From positions 54,103-118,102 of the forward strand of contig JBJEWF010000080.1 of assembly GCA_051884915.1 (NCBI GenBank): a DNA stretch of 64,000 nucleotides, written 5' to 3'. Positions 35,678 through 43,998 of this stretch are shown here, piece after piece. Positions within the stretch are counted from its first letter, which is position 1; the number at the start of each line of letters is the position of its first letter. The notes beneath the pieces are model-generated. The model searched no databases and had not been told where the DNA came from. It worked only from the letters and a program-made list of their open reading frames with translations. Source of the DNA: RUG572 sp051884915. Its GTDB lineage: Bacteria > Verrucomicrobiota > Kiritimatiellia > RFP12 > UBA1067. Position numbers and translations under genes: made by a program.

Positions 35678-38394
35678 GGCTGCCGGACGAGTTCGTAGAG
35701 GTACGAGGCATCGGCGGGGTCGGCGGCGATGTCGGCGGTGAAGGCCAGTTCGCCGTCCTTCCACGCGCAGGGAACCGTGCGGCGGCGCGCGCCGCTTTGG
35801 GCAAGGACGTGGACGGTCCACGTCCCGGCGGGAACGGCAATCCGGACGGCGGCCTTCCCCGCGCGCATCAGGTGCGGCAGATGCCCCCAGTCCAGCAGCG
35901 TCGTCAGCTCCCGGTCGGCGTAGGCGATGTCCGAGTTCTGGACGTCGGTCAGATGCGTCACCAGCAGATGGTCCGACGCGCGGATCGCCCGGCCGTCCAG
36001 CGAACTGGCCCACAGCGTCGCGGCGGATTTGCCGAGATCGGCCGTCAGCGCGCCGGCGGCGATCACGCCCCCTTCCGCGAAGCCGCCGCAGGTGCGCGCC
36101 GTCTCCAGCAGGAAGGTTCCGCTCTCCGAGTCGATCCGGACCGCGCCGTCGCCGGCCGCGGGAGCGGCGCCGGCGAAGACCGTCTGGCGCACGTCGGCCG
36201 ACTTCGCCGCCAGGCACTCGGGATAGCGGGCGCTCCAGGTGGCGTCGGCGGGCGCGGCGTCCGCGACGACGCTGCCCGTCTTCGCATACCAGCTCAACCA
36301 GTCGAACGAGGTGCGCATCATCGGCGACGGTCCCAGGGACGAGAGCGCTTTCGGCGGCAGCACGAACGCGTAGGTCCGCGTCAGCGGCGCCAGGTCGCGG
36401 CGGAGGAAGAGGCAGATCGACGCGCGCTCGGAGGCGAGCCCCAGCGGATCGCCGCTCATGTCGAAGTAGGACAGGCCCTTCGGCCCCTTCACGCCCTGGA
36501 CGCCGTGGCTCCAGGCGAAACGCCAGAGGCCCGACCAGTCCTGCAGCGCCGCGGCCGCGCCGCAGGCGATGCCGCCCACGCCGCGGAAGCGTCCCGGCCC
36601 GGAGTAGTTGTACTCGGTGATCGTGAACGGGCGGTTGAGGATCCGGCGCATCGCCAAGGCCTGCGCGCCCATGTTCGCCCCCAGCATCGGATTGCGGTTG
36701 GGGCACCGGCTCGGCAGCTGCCACGGAGTCTCCAGGAAACGCGGATGGTCGACGTAGAAATGGTCGTCCACGTAGTCGTAGCTGTTCGCGCGCGGCAGCT
36801 GGTAGACGGCCGGATAGTGCCAGCAGTTCATGTTCGTCGTGAGGGCCCTGCACTTCATCTCGTCGCGCAGGAACGCCGTCACGCGCGCGGCGAAGCGACG
36901 CTCCAGCTGCTGAAGGAAAAGCGCGAAAGCCTGGACGTGGGCCGACGAACGGTCGTCAAGCGAGTCCGGCAGGCTGTCGGGAATCGCGGCGAAGGACGGG
37001 TCCGCGGCTTTCCGCTCGGCCAGCCAGGCCTGCCACCGTTCCCGGAAGACGGGGAACTGCCGCATCGTCCTCATGCCGTGGTTGCCGAGATTGCCTTCGT
37101 TCACGAGCGACAGCCAGCCCATGGCGGGCTCTTCGGCCAGCGTCCGCCCCGTGTAGGGGTTGCGGTGCCCGAGGAAATTGCGGGCGAACTGGAGATAGTT
37201 CCGGAAGGCGCCCTCGTGGACCTGGACCAGTTCCTTGAACTCGCCCATCTGGACAAGGCCGTCCCGGTCGATGCCGATCGAACGGTAGGAAATGGGACGG
37301 CGGGAGACGAAGAGATCGGTCGTCATGTAGATGCCGTTCTCGACGCACGCGGCCACCAGGCCGTCGAAGCGCTTCATCTGCGCCTCGTCCAGCGTGACGC
37401 CGTCCGGCCGGACGAGCACGCTCTCGTGATGGTGGAAGCGGAGGGCGTTGTAGCCGACGCGCGCAAGCCGGCGGGCGAACCGCCGGGCGGTCTCGAAATC
37501 GGGCGTGTTGGCGTCGCCGCACACGTTCACCCCGTAGAAACGCTGGGGAACGCCCGGCAGATTCTCGAACTCGAAATGGCCGCCCCGCGCCACGGGACGG
37601 CCGTATCTGCCCGCCGGCGCCTCCGTGCCGCGCAGCGCCGAGAAGTCGAGCGCGCTGCCGGGTTCGATGTCGGCCTCGGCTTTCAGCGGAATCCAGTCCG
37701 GCCCGGCCGTGATCGTCACTCTGCCGAGATCCGCAGCGAGCGTGGTGGGGCCGCCATCGCTCAGCAGGAACGAAACGGAGTAGTCCGTGCCGGCCCTGAA
37801 GGGCTTGTCGTGGCCGAGGAACACGCGCAGCGAGACGGTGTCGCCGCCCCAGTGCCGGTTGTCCTGGAACATCATCGACACGGGCCGGTCGAACGACAGC
37901 GCAAGGCGCAGACGCCCCCGGCCGTCGGCAATCTTCAGTTCCGCCGCCCGCGGCGCGAAGAACTGGGCGGCGCCGCATTCGACGGGAATCCGCGCGGCAG
38001 CCCGATCCGCCGCGATCCGTCCGCCGCCAAAAACCGAAAGCGGGAAATCGGCGGACAGGCAAAGCTGGTTGAGGACGATGTCCCGGTTCGGCGTCAGCGA
38101 ATAGAACACGCGGACGGCCTCGCCCTCCTGCTTGCAGACGGTCCGGCCGGCCAGCTGCCGCGACTCCCCGTCCCGGCGCCCGTAGGGGTAGATCGAAAAC
38201 AGCGTGAAGCCGTCCTTGTCCTTCTGCAGGCCCCCCATGCCCTGATGGCACGACCACTCCGGGGTCCAGACGTTCGGCACCAGCGTCACGCCCGCATCCG
38301 GCACGCCGAGCCGCGCCCCGTACATGGGGACCACGTCACCGGCCAGAACGGCGAAGGACCACGCGAAAACGAAACAGATTGTCGGCAGTTTCAT
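35674..38394 (-). CDS. Large exported clan GH-A-like glycoside hydrolase
   Basis: 906 residues with a Sec signal (MKLPTICFVFAWSFAVLAGD). An N-terminal beta region (residues 25-270) is followed by a probable TIM barrel: GYNALRFHHHESVLVRPDG, GIYMTTDLFVSRRP, a likely acid/base at MGWLSLVNEGNLGNHG and a likely nucleophile at FTITEYNYSGPGRF. These two glutamates, about 150 residues apart after beta strands 4 and 7, are typical of GH5-like clan A enzymes. The exact family and substrate are not clear. It starts one base after the NfeD stop codon and ends tail-to-tail with the DedA gene. Confidence 0.7.
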   Translation of the reverse strand: MKLPTICFVFAWSFAVLAGDVVPMYGARLGVPDAGVTLVPNVWTPEWSCHQGMGGLQKDKDGFTLFSIYPYGRRDGESRQLAGRTVCKQEGEAVRVFYSLTPNRDIVLNQLCLSADFPLSVFGGGRIAADRAAARIPVECGAAQFFAPRAAELKIADGRGRLRLALSFDRPVSMMFQDNRHWGGDTVSLRVFLGHDKPFRAGTDYSVSFLLSDGGPTTLAADLGRVTITAGPDWIPLKAEADIEPGSALDFSALRGTEAPAGRYGRPVARGGHFEFENLPGVPQRFYGVNVCGDANTPDFETARRFARRLARVGYNALRFHHHESVLVRPDGVTLDEAQMKRFDGLVAACVENGIYMTTDLFVSRRPISYRSIGIDRDGLVQMGEFKELVQVHEGAFRNYLQFARNFLGHRNPYTGRTLAEEPAMGWLSLVNEGNLGNHGMRTMRQFPVFRERWQAWLAERKAADPSFAAIPDSLPDSLDDRSSAHVQAFALFLQQLERRFAARVTAFLRDEMKCRALTTNMNCWHYPAVYQLPRANSYDYVDDHFYVDHPRFLETPWQLPSRCPNRNPMLGANMGAQALAMRRILNRPFTITEYNYSGPGRFRGVGGIACGAAAALQDWSGLWRFAWSHGVQGVKGPKGLSYFDMSGDPLGLASERASICLFLRRDLAPLTRTYAFVLPPKALSSLGPSPMMRTSFDWLSWYAKTGSVVADAAPADATWSARYPECLAAKSADVRQTVFAGAAPAAGDGAVRIDSESGTFLLETARTCGGFAEGGVIAAGALTADLGKSAATLWASSLDGRAIRASDHLLVTHLTDVQNSDIAYADRELTTLLDWGHLPHLMRAGKAAVRIAVPAGTWTVHVLAQSGARRRTVPCAWKDGELAFTADIAADPADASYLYELVRQP

Positions 38395-38395
38395 G

Positions 38396-38860
38396 TCAGC
38401 CTCGGGGTGGGGTTGCGTCCGCGATCCGGACGACGGAGAACACCAGATTCTTCCGGCCGACGATCTTCACGTCCGCGCCGACCGGCAGTTCCGTCTCGGC
38501 TTCCGCCGTCCATTCGGCGTCGCCCAGCAGAATGCGGCCGGGAACGCCCGGACGGATCGCCGCGACGACCGTTCCGAGACGGCCGACGTACTCGTTCTCG
38601 ATCGCCTCAATCTGCGTCGTGTCGCCCATGAAGAGTCGCTTCATCAGGCGGCGCAGCACGACGAGGTAGAGAATGCTGAACACCGAAAACAGGGCGAGCT
38701 GGCCCGACAGCGGCAGGGACGGGAACAACCACTTGGCCAGCGCGACCGTTGCGGCGCCAAGGCCGAAAAAGAAGATCACGAAACCGGGACTGGCGAGTTC
38801 GGCCAGCATCAGAAAGGCGCCGGCGTAAAGCCAGACCCAGGAAGCGGCGGTCAAATCCAT
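38396..38860 (-). CDS. NfeD-like membrane protein
   Basis: 154 residues. Two to three hydrophobic helices (about 8-75) precede an OB-fold domain starting near EYVGRLGTVVAAIRPGVPGRILLGDAEWTAEAE, the NfeD signature. Such short NfeD proteins usually pair with an SPFH/stomatin partner in membrane quality control; none is in this window. GGGGGAGGA precedes the ATG at 38860. It lies between the OadA gene and the glycosidase. Confidence 0.88.
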   Translation of the reverse strand: MDLTAASWVWLYAGAFLMLAELASPGFVIFFFGLGAATVALAKWLFPSLPLSGQLALFSVFSILYLVVLRRLMKRLFMGDTTQIEAIENEYVGRLGTVVAAIRPGVPGRILLGDAEWTAEAETELPVGADVKIVGRKNLVFSVVRIADATPPRG

Positions 38861-38922
38861 AAATCCTCCCCCAAAATCGTTGTTGGCCACATTGGTTCGA
38901 ACGGCATCGCCGGACCCGCGGC

Positions 38923-38962
38923 GGATCCGCGGAAACGGCCCGGCGGCCATTTCCCGCGGACC
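38923..38962 (-). other. GC-rich hairpin between OadA and NfeD genes
   Basis: Arms near CCGCGGGAAA and TTTCCGCGG with one bulge and an inner GGCC pair, starting eight bases after the OadA stop. No T tract follows, so it may be an mRNA-processing or stabilising element rather than a terminator. Confidence 0.35.
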
Positions 38963-38969
38963 GTCCGCA

Positions 38970-40796
38970 TCAGGCGATCACGGCGATCTTCTGCCCCTTG
39001 GTCACCGGCGCGCCGTGCTTCACGAGGAACGTGATCCGGCCGGCGGCCGGCGCCTTGATGGGATTGAAGAGCTTCATCGCCTCGATGATGCAGCAGGGTT
39101 CGCCCGCCTTCACCGCCGCGCCGTCGGCCGCCAGTTCCGGCTTGCCGGGTCCCGCACTGCGGTAGAACGTGCCGTTCAGCGGCGCCAGCACGGGTTCGCC
39201 CTCCGGTTCCGCCGGCGCCGGCTCGGAGGCCGGGGCGGACTGCTGCTGCGGCGGCCGGGAAACCGGGACGGCGAGGGACGCCGCGTCGAACGTGCCGCCG
39301 CAGGACGCCATCAGCGCGGCGAAGGCCTTGCCGACCTGGACGAACTTCGCGTCGTCGGCCGGCAACGCCGACGCCGCGACCGCCGCATCGTCCTGCTTGC
39401 GCATTTCGACGTCGGCGGGAATCGGGTCCTTCGCGTCCGCCGGCTGCGCCCGCCACTTGAAATAGCCCAGCGCGACTTCCGGGAAGAGGCAGTAGCTGAG
39501 GATGTCCTCCTCGGCCTCGATCAGCCGGGCCGGAATCTCCTTCGCCGCGGCGGCCAGCCCCGGCTGGAGCAGGTCGGCCGGCCGGCACGTGATCGGCTTG
39601 AGGCCGCCCGTCAGCTTCTTCTGGAGCTTCTTGTCGATCGGCGCCGGCGTGCGGCCGTAGTAGCCGGCCGCGTAGTGCTTCGTCTCGTCCGTCACCATGC
39701 CGTAGCGCTTGCCGCCCAGCACGTTGAGGACGCTCTGCACGCCCACGATCTGCGACGTCGGCGTGACCAGGGGCGGATAGCCCATGTCGGCGCGCGTCTT
39801 CGGCAGTTCCGCGAGCACGTCCGGCAGACGGTCCAGCGCGCCCTGTTGGGCCAGCTGGCTGCGGAGGTTGGAGATCATGCCGCCAGGGATCGCGTGGACG
39901 AGCACGCCCGCGTCGACGGATTCCACCTTGGCGGACGACGCCGGCTGGCGCAGGCTCTTGAGTTCCCTGAAGTAGGCGTTGATTTCGGCCAGCTTGCCCT
40001 GGTCAAGCCCCGTCTCGAACCCTTCGCTTTCGAGAATCGTGACGATGGACTCCGTCGGCGGCTGGGAACTGAAGCCCGACATCGTGGAAATCGCGCAGTC
40101 GACGCATCCGGCGCCGGCCTCGACGGACGCCATGTACATCGCCGCCGCCATGCCGCTCGTCATGTGGCTGTGGACCTGGATCGGCATTTCGGGAAGGTTC
40201 TTGACGAGCGCCGCCACGAGCTCGCGGGCGGCGCCCGGCGTCAGGATGCCCGCCATGTCCTTGATGGCCAGCGAATCGACGCCCATTGCCTGCAGTTCCC
40301 TGGCGAGTTTCACGTAGGCGTCGACCGTATGGACCGGCGAGGTCGTGTAGCAGATCGTGCCCTGGGCGTGCCCGCCGTATTTCTTCACGCTGGAGACGGC
40401 CTTCTCCAGATTGCGCGGATCGTTGAGCGCGTCGAAGACCCGGAAGATGTCCATGCCGTTCTCGCACGCCAGGGCGACGAAGCGCTCCACGACGTCGTCG
40501 GGATAATGCCGGTAGCCGAGAATGTTCTGGCCGCGGAGCAGCATCTGCAGCGGCGTCTTCTTGCACACGGCCTTGATCTGGCGCAGACGCTCCCACGGAT
40601 TCTCCCGCAGGAAGCGCATGCACACGTCGAACGTGGCGCCGCCCCAGCATTCAAGCGAATAGTAGCCGGCGTCGTCGATCTTCTCGGCGATTTTCAAGAT
40701 GTCGTCGGTCCGCATGCGCGTGGCCCACAGGGACTGGTGCGCGTCGCGCAGCGTCGTATCGGTGATACGGACTTTTTGGCAATGTTCTTTTTTCAT
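38970..40796 (-). CDS. oadA: Oxaloacetate decarboxylase alpha / pyruvate carboxylase subunit B
   Basis: 608 residues. A carboxyltransferase TIM barrel (VRITDTTLRDAHQSLWATRM, HSHMTSGMA) is followed by a PYC/OadA domain and a C-terminal biotinyl domain with the biotin lysine in IIEAMKLFNP. An alanine-proline-glutamate linker (about 510-535) joins them. It moves CO2 between biotin and oxaloacetate/pyruvate. Neither the sodium-pump beta and gamma subunits nor a biotin carboxylase are in the window, so decarboxylase and carboxylase roles cannot be separated. The -10 box ends nine bases before the ATG. Confidence 0.9.
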   Translation of the reverse strand: MKKEHCQKVRITDTTLRDAHQSLWATRMRTDDILKIAEKIDDAGYYSLECWGGATFDVCMRFLRENPWERLRQIKAVCKKTPLQMLLRGQNILGYRHYPDDVVERFVALACENGMDIFRVFDALNDPRNLEKAVSSVKKYGGHAQGTICYTTSPVHTVDAYVKLARELQAMGVDSLAIKDMAGILTPGAARELVAALVKNLPEMPIQVHSHMTSGMAAAMYMASVEAGAGCVDCAISTMSGFSSQPPTESIVTILESEGFETGLDQGKLAEINAYFRELKSLRQPASSAKVESVDAGVLVHAIPGGMISNLRSQLAQQGALDRLPDVLAELPKTRADMGYPPLVTPTSQIVGVQSVLNVLGGKRYGMVTDETKHYAAGYYGRTPAPIDKKLQKKLTGGLKPITCRPADLLQPGLAAAAKEIPARLIEAEEDILSYCLFPEVALGYFKWRAQPADAKDPIPADVEMRKQDDAAVAASALPADDAKFVQVGKAFAALMASCGGTFDAASLAVPVSRPPQQQSAPASEPAPAEPEGEPVLAPLNGTFYRSAGPGKPELAADGAAVKAGEPCCIIEAMKLFNPIKAPAAGRITFLVKHGAPVTKGQKIAVIA

Positions 40797-40805
40797 GGCC
40801 CCACC

Positions 40806-40814
40806 ATTTTACCA
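40806..40814 (-). promoter_or_regulatory. Extended -10 promoter for oadA
   Basis: TGGTAAAAT on the minus strand ending ten bases before the A of the ATG at 40796. The predicted transcript would have a leader of only two or three bases. Confidence 0.5.
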
Positions 40815-40896
40815 TATTTGCGGAGGTCGGCGAAACAGCAAAACGCCGGGAACTTCAGGCGCGGCAGGCCGGATTCCGCGCTTTTCGCCTGTCGGC

Positions 40897-43800
40897 TCAC
40901 TCGCCGCCGCGCGCGGCGGCGGGGGCCTTCCCGGCGGCCGGAAGGGCGAATTCCTGCTCGGACGGACTGCCGTCGCGCAGCGAAGGCGACCATCTGAACT
41001 CGACCATCCGCGACGGCAGCGCGAGCGACCCCGTGAACTGCTGCGCGGACGAATCGACGGTGCGGCCGTCCGTCGTGTACCAGACCGCGTGCGGATAGGG
41101 CGGCTCGAACGTCAGGACGCCGTCCCTGACGACGGGCCGGGACAGCCAGTTTTCGCGCGGATTGGGCGTCGTGAGGCGAATGTCGTCGACCAGGGCCCCG
41201 AATTCGCCGCCGCCCGCGCGCGTGTCGAAGCGGACCATGACCGACACCACGCTCCGGCCCGCCTTCCGGCCGAGCGGCACGTGCACGTCCGCCCATTCCC
41301 CCCGCGGCGACTGGCGGAACGGGATGCCGCTTTCGCGCAGGACCGACCGGTCGTCAAAGGCCAGATCGACCGTGACCACCCTGCCCAGCGGATTCAGCGC
41401 CTTGACGCGGTAGTCCAGAGCCGTGTCCGGATAGACGGGAATCCGGACTTTGGCGACTTCGCAATACAGGAACGAATAGGCGGGATCCTCCGAACGCCCC
41501 CACAGACGGATGGCGTGGTTCGTCCCCGTCTTCTCGACCCGGCAGCTCCAGTCGGCGACCCGGCGGATGCCCCCATGCCGGGCAATCGTCCCCTCCTGCA
41601 CGGCAACGGGCGAGCCGGGTTCGCAGTCCAGCGCGAAATCGGCCGGCGGCGCGGCCGGAAGCGCCTCCACCGGCACGGGGAGACTCGGCGAACTGCCGCG
41701 GCAGACGGCCCGCCGGTCCGGATCCCGGACTTTCAGGGCGCCGTCCCGAAACGCGCAGTCCGCGATCCGCGCCGTCCCGCCGGAGACGACGACATGGCCC
41801 GGCAGCGCACGGGCGAAGACGCCGTCGCGGATTTCCGCCCGTCCGTTTCGCAGCAGAACGGGTCCCGAGATGGAGTTGAACTGCGCCAGGACCGTCCGCC
41901 CCGCGCCGTTCTGGACCAGCGTGGGATGGTTGACCCAGAATTGCGACGCCGCGAACGACGAATCGCCCGCGTCCGAAGGCGCCAGCCAGATTCCCGCCGG
42001 CTCGACCGGCGCCGTCGCCTCGTGCGGCACCAGCTGCGCGAGCGCGACGGCCAGGCGGCTTCCCTTCGCCTGGTCGACCGCGATTCCGCGCACGCCCGTG
42101 TCCGTCCCGTGGATCAGCACGGTCGCCCGGTTGGTCCCCTCGAAGGCCAGCCCGGTCTTCGTCGCGTAGAGAAAGGTGCCGCGGATCTGCTCGTCCGCGC
42201 AATCGCGGAAGACGAATCCTTCCTGCCGCGCGCGCAGCAGGCCGCTGTGGTAGCCGCCCGGCGGATTGCGCGATTGCGCCGGATCCCGCTCACCCCAGGT
42301 CACGGGCAGGTCCTTCGGGAAGCGGAGCGCGTAGTGGGGATTGAACTGCAGATCCTCGACCCAGCCGCGCCGGCCGGACTGGCCCACGCGCAGCGCGCGC
42401 CGCCAGCAGTTTCCCGACAGCCCGGAGATCCGGTGGCCGCCCGAGGGCGCGGACGCGAAGTCGACGCCCTGCCATCCGTTGCCGATGGTGACGTCCGTCA
42501 GCCAGCAGTCGACGCCGCGCGCGCGGATCGTCCACGGATAGGCGACCGGCGCGTTGAGGGGCTGTTCGGGATACCAGAACCCCATCCCCCTCACGCCGCT
42601 ACCCGGCATCAGCGAAATGAACGGCGGGCCGTCCTCCTCGCCTTTGCCCTGGCAGGGCAGCAGGACCGACCCGCCCGAACACGTGTGGTGGGGCACGTCC
42701 GTGCAGCCGCGCAATTCGACGCCCGAAGGGACGACGAGGCCGGACGCGAACCGGTAGCGGCCGGCGGGCACGTAGACGGTGCCGCCCGTCCGCCCCACCC
42801 GGTCAAGCGCCCGCTGGAAGGCCGCCGTGTTGTCCGCCGCATGCCGGTCGGCGCCGAAATCGAGGACGGACGCCACGCACCGCGACGCCGGGGCCGGCCT
42901 TGCCATCGGTTCCGGACGCACGGGCGCGCCGTCCCCTTCGACCGCCGAAATCCACCGGGAAGCCGGAACGGCGGGCCCCGCGAACGAACAGGCGTGGAAC
43001 TGGATCAGCGAATTGCCGAAGGCCTCGCCGAGTCCGACCGTCGCCTGCGTCCCCGCGAAACGCGAATCGTAGACGGCCAGCCCCACGCCGTTCAGGGCGT
43101 CCGCCTGAAGCGCCGTGGCGCAGGAGACGATTGCCGAATCGGCCATCACGGCGTTCGTGAGGCCGCGCCGCCCCTTGCGGAACCGGATGCCCGTGCGGTA
43201 GCCGGACACGCGGAGGCGCCAGATGAATTCCCAGTCGCTGCGTCCGTAGTCGGCCCCGACCGTGTCGTGCGCCAGCAGCCAGCGCGCCAGATCCTCCGGC
43301 GCCGGCGCGCCGGGCAGACCGCTGGAAACCCAGGCCGCGGGCGAAACCTCGACCTCGGCCACGCGCCCGATGTCCGTCGTCGAATCCACGGCGAAACCCG
43401 TTTTCAGCGCGCAGATGTCCAGCCGGCGGAACGTGTGCAGTTCATTCCATTCGGGACCGATCGCGAGGCCGTTCCAGGCATTCACGAACCGGCAGTCCGC
43501 AACCGTCTGGCAGTCGTTGGCGCAGGGCGGACGGAGGGACGTCCGGACCGTCCAGGGATAGGCGACGGGCGCGGAAAGCGTCTGTTCGGGATACCAGAAC
43601 ACGAGTCCCAGCAGACCCGCGCCCGGGCCGACCGTGAACGCGGCGGGGCCGTCCTCCTCCCCGCGGTTCGCCGTCAGGCAGAGCACCGTGCCCTCGGACG
43701 GCCGCGTGCGCGAATAGTCGCCCCGCAGCGTCACGCCCACGGGCAGCACGATCGCCGCGCCGACCGCGTACCGGCCCGCCGGCAGGAAGACCGTCCCGCC

Positions 43801-43983
43801 GCCGTCCCGGCCGACCGCGTCCAGCGCGCGCTGGATCTCCGCCGCCCGGTCGCCGGGACCGGGCGCGAGCACGCGTTCGGCCAGCACGACGTCGGGCGTC
43901 GGGAACTTCGTCCGCACGACCTCGACCGCCGGCAGGCCGGCGGCCGCAAGCGACACGCAGAACAGCAGGGCGAACGGTTTCAT
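40897..43983 (-). CDS. Exported pectate-lyase-fold protein with internal duplication
   Basis: 1028 residues with a Sec signal (MKPFALLFCVSLAAAGLPAV). Two copies of a Pectate_lyase_3-like beta-helix unit are clear: residues 63-147 and 401-487 both run from GTV..PAGRY through GEEDGP to YPEQ..APVAYPWT. The last third is beta-rich and may carry a carbohydrate-binding module (SVMVRFDTRAGGGEFGALVDDIRL). Such helices cleave or bind acidic polysaccharides. ATG at 43983 with GGAGGT seven bases upstream is preferred over an upstream GTG. Last gene of the six-gene exported block. Confidence 0.8.
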   Translation of the reverse strand: MKPFALLFCVSLAAAGLPAVEVVRTKFPTPDVVLAERVLAPGPGDRAAEIQRALDAVGRDGGGTVFLPAGRYAVGAAIVLPVGVTLRGDYSRTRPSEGTVLCLTANRGEEDGPAAFTVGPGAGLLGLVFWYPEQTLSAPVAYPWTVRTSLRPPCANDCQTVADCRFVNAWNGLAIGPEWNELHTFRRLDICALKTGFAVDSTTDIGRVAEVEVSPAAWVSSGLPGAPAPEDLARWLLAHDTVGADYGRSDWEFIWRLRVSGYRTGIRFRKGRRGLTNAVMADSAIVSCATALQADALNGVGLAVYDSRFAGTQATVGLGEAFGNSLIQFHACSFAGPAVPASRWISAVEGDGAPVRPEPMARPAPASRCVASVLDFGADRHAADNTAAFQRALDRVGRTGGTVYVPAGRYRFASGLVVPSGVELRGCTDVPHHTCSGGSVLLPCQGKGEEDGPPFISLMPGSGVRGMGFWYPEQPLNAPVAYPWTIRARGVDCWLTDVTIGNGWQGVDFASAPSGGHRISGLSGNCWRRALRVGQSGRRGWVEDLQFNPHYALRFPKDLPVTWGERDPAQSRNPPGGYHSGLLRARQEGFVFRDCADEQIRGTFLYATKTGLAFEGTNRATVLIHGTDTGVRGIAVDQAKGSRLAVALAQLVPHEATAPVEPAGIWLAPSDAGDSSFAASQFWVNHPTLVQNGAGRTVLAQFNSISGPVLLRNGRAEIRDGVFARALPGHVVVSGGTARIADCAFRDGALKVRDPDRRAVCRGSSPSLPVPVEALPAAPPADFALDCEPGSPVAVQEGTIARHGGIRRVADWSCRVEKTGTNHAIRLWGRSEDPAYSFLYCEVAKVRIPVYPDTALDYRVKALNPLGRVVTVDLAFDDRSVLRESGIPFRQSPRGEWADVHVPLGRKAGRSVVSVMVRFDTRAGGGEFGALVDDIRLTTPNPRENWLSRPVVRDGVLTFEPPYPHAVWYTTDGRTVDSSAQQFTGSLALPSRMVEFRWSPSLRDGSPSEQEFALPAAGKAPAAARGGE

Positions 43984-43998
43984 CGACGGCACCTCCGG

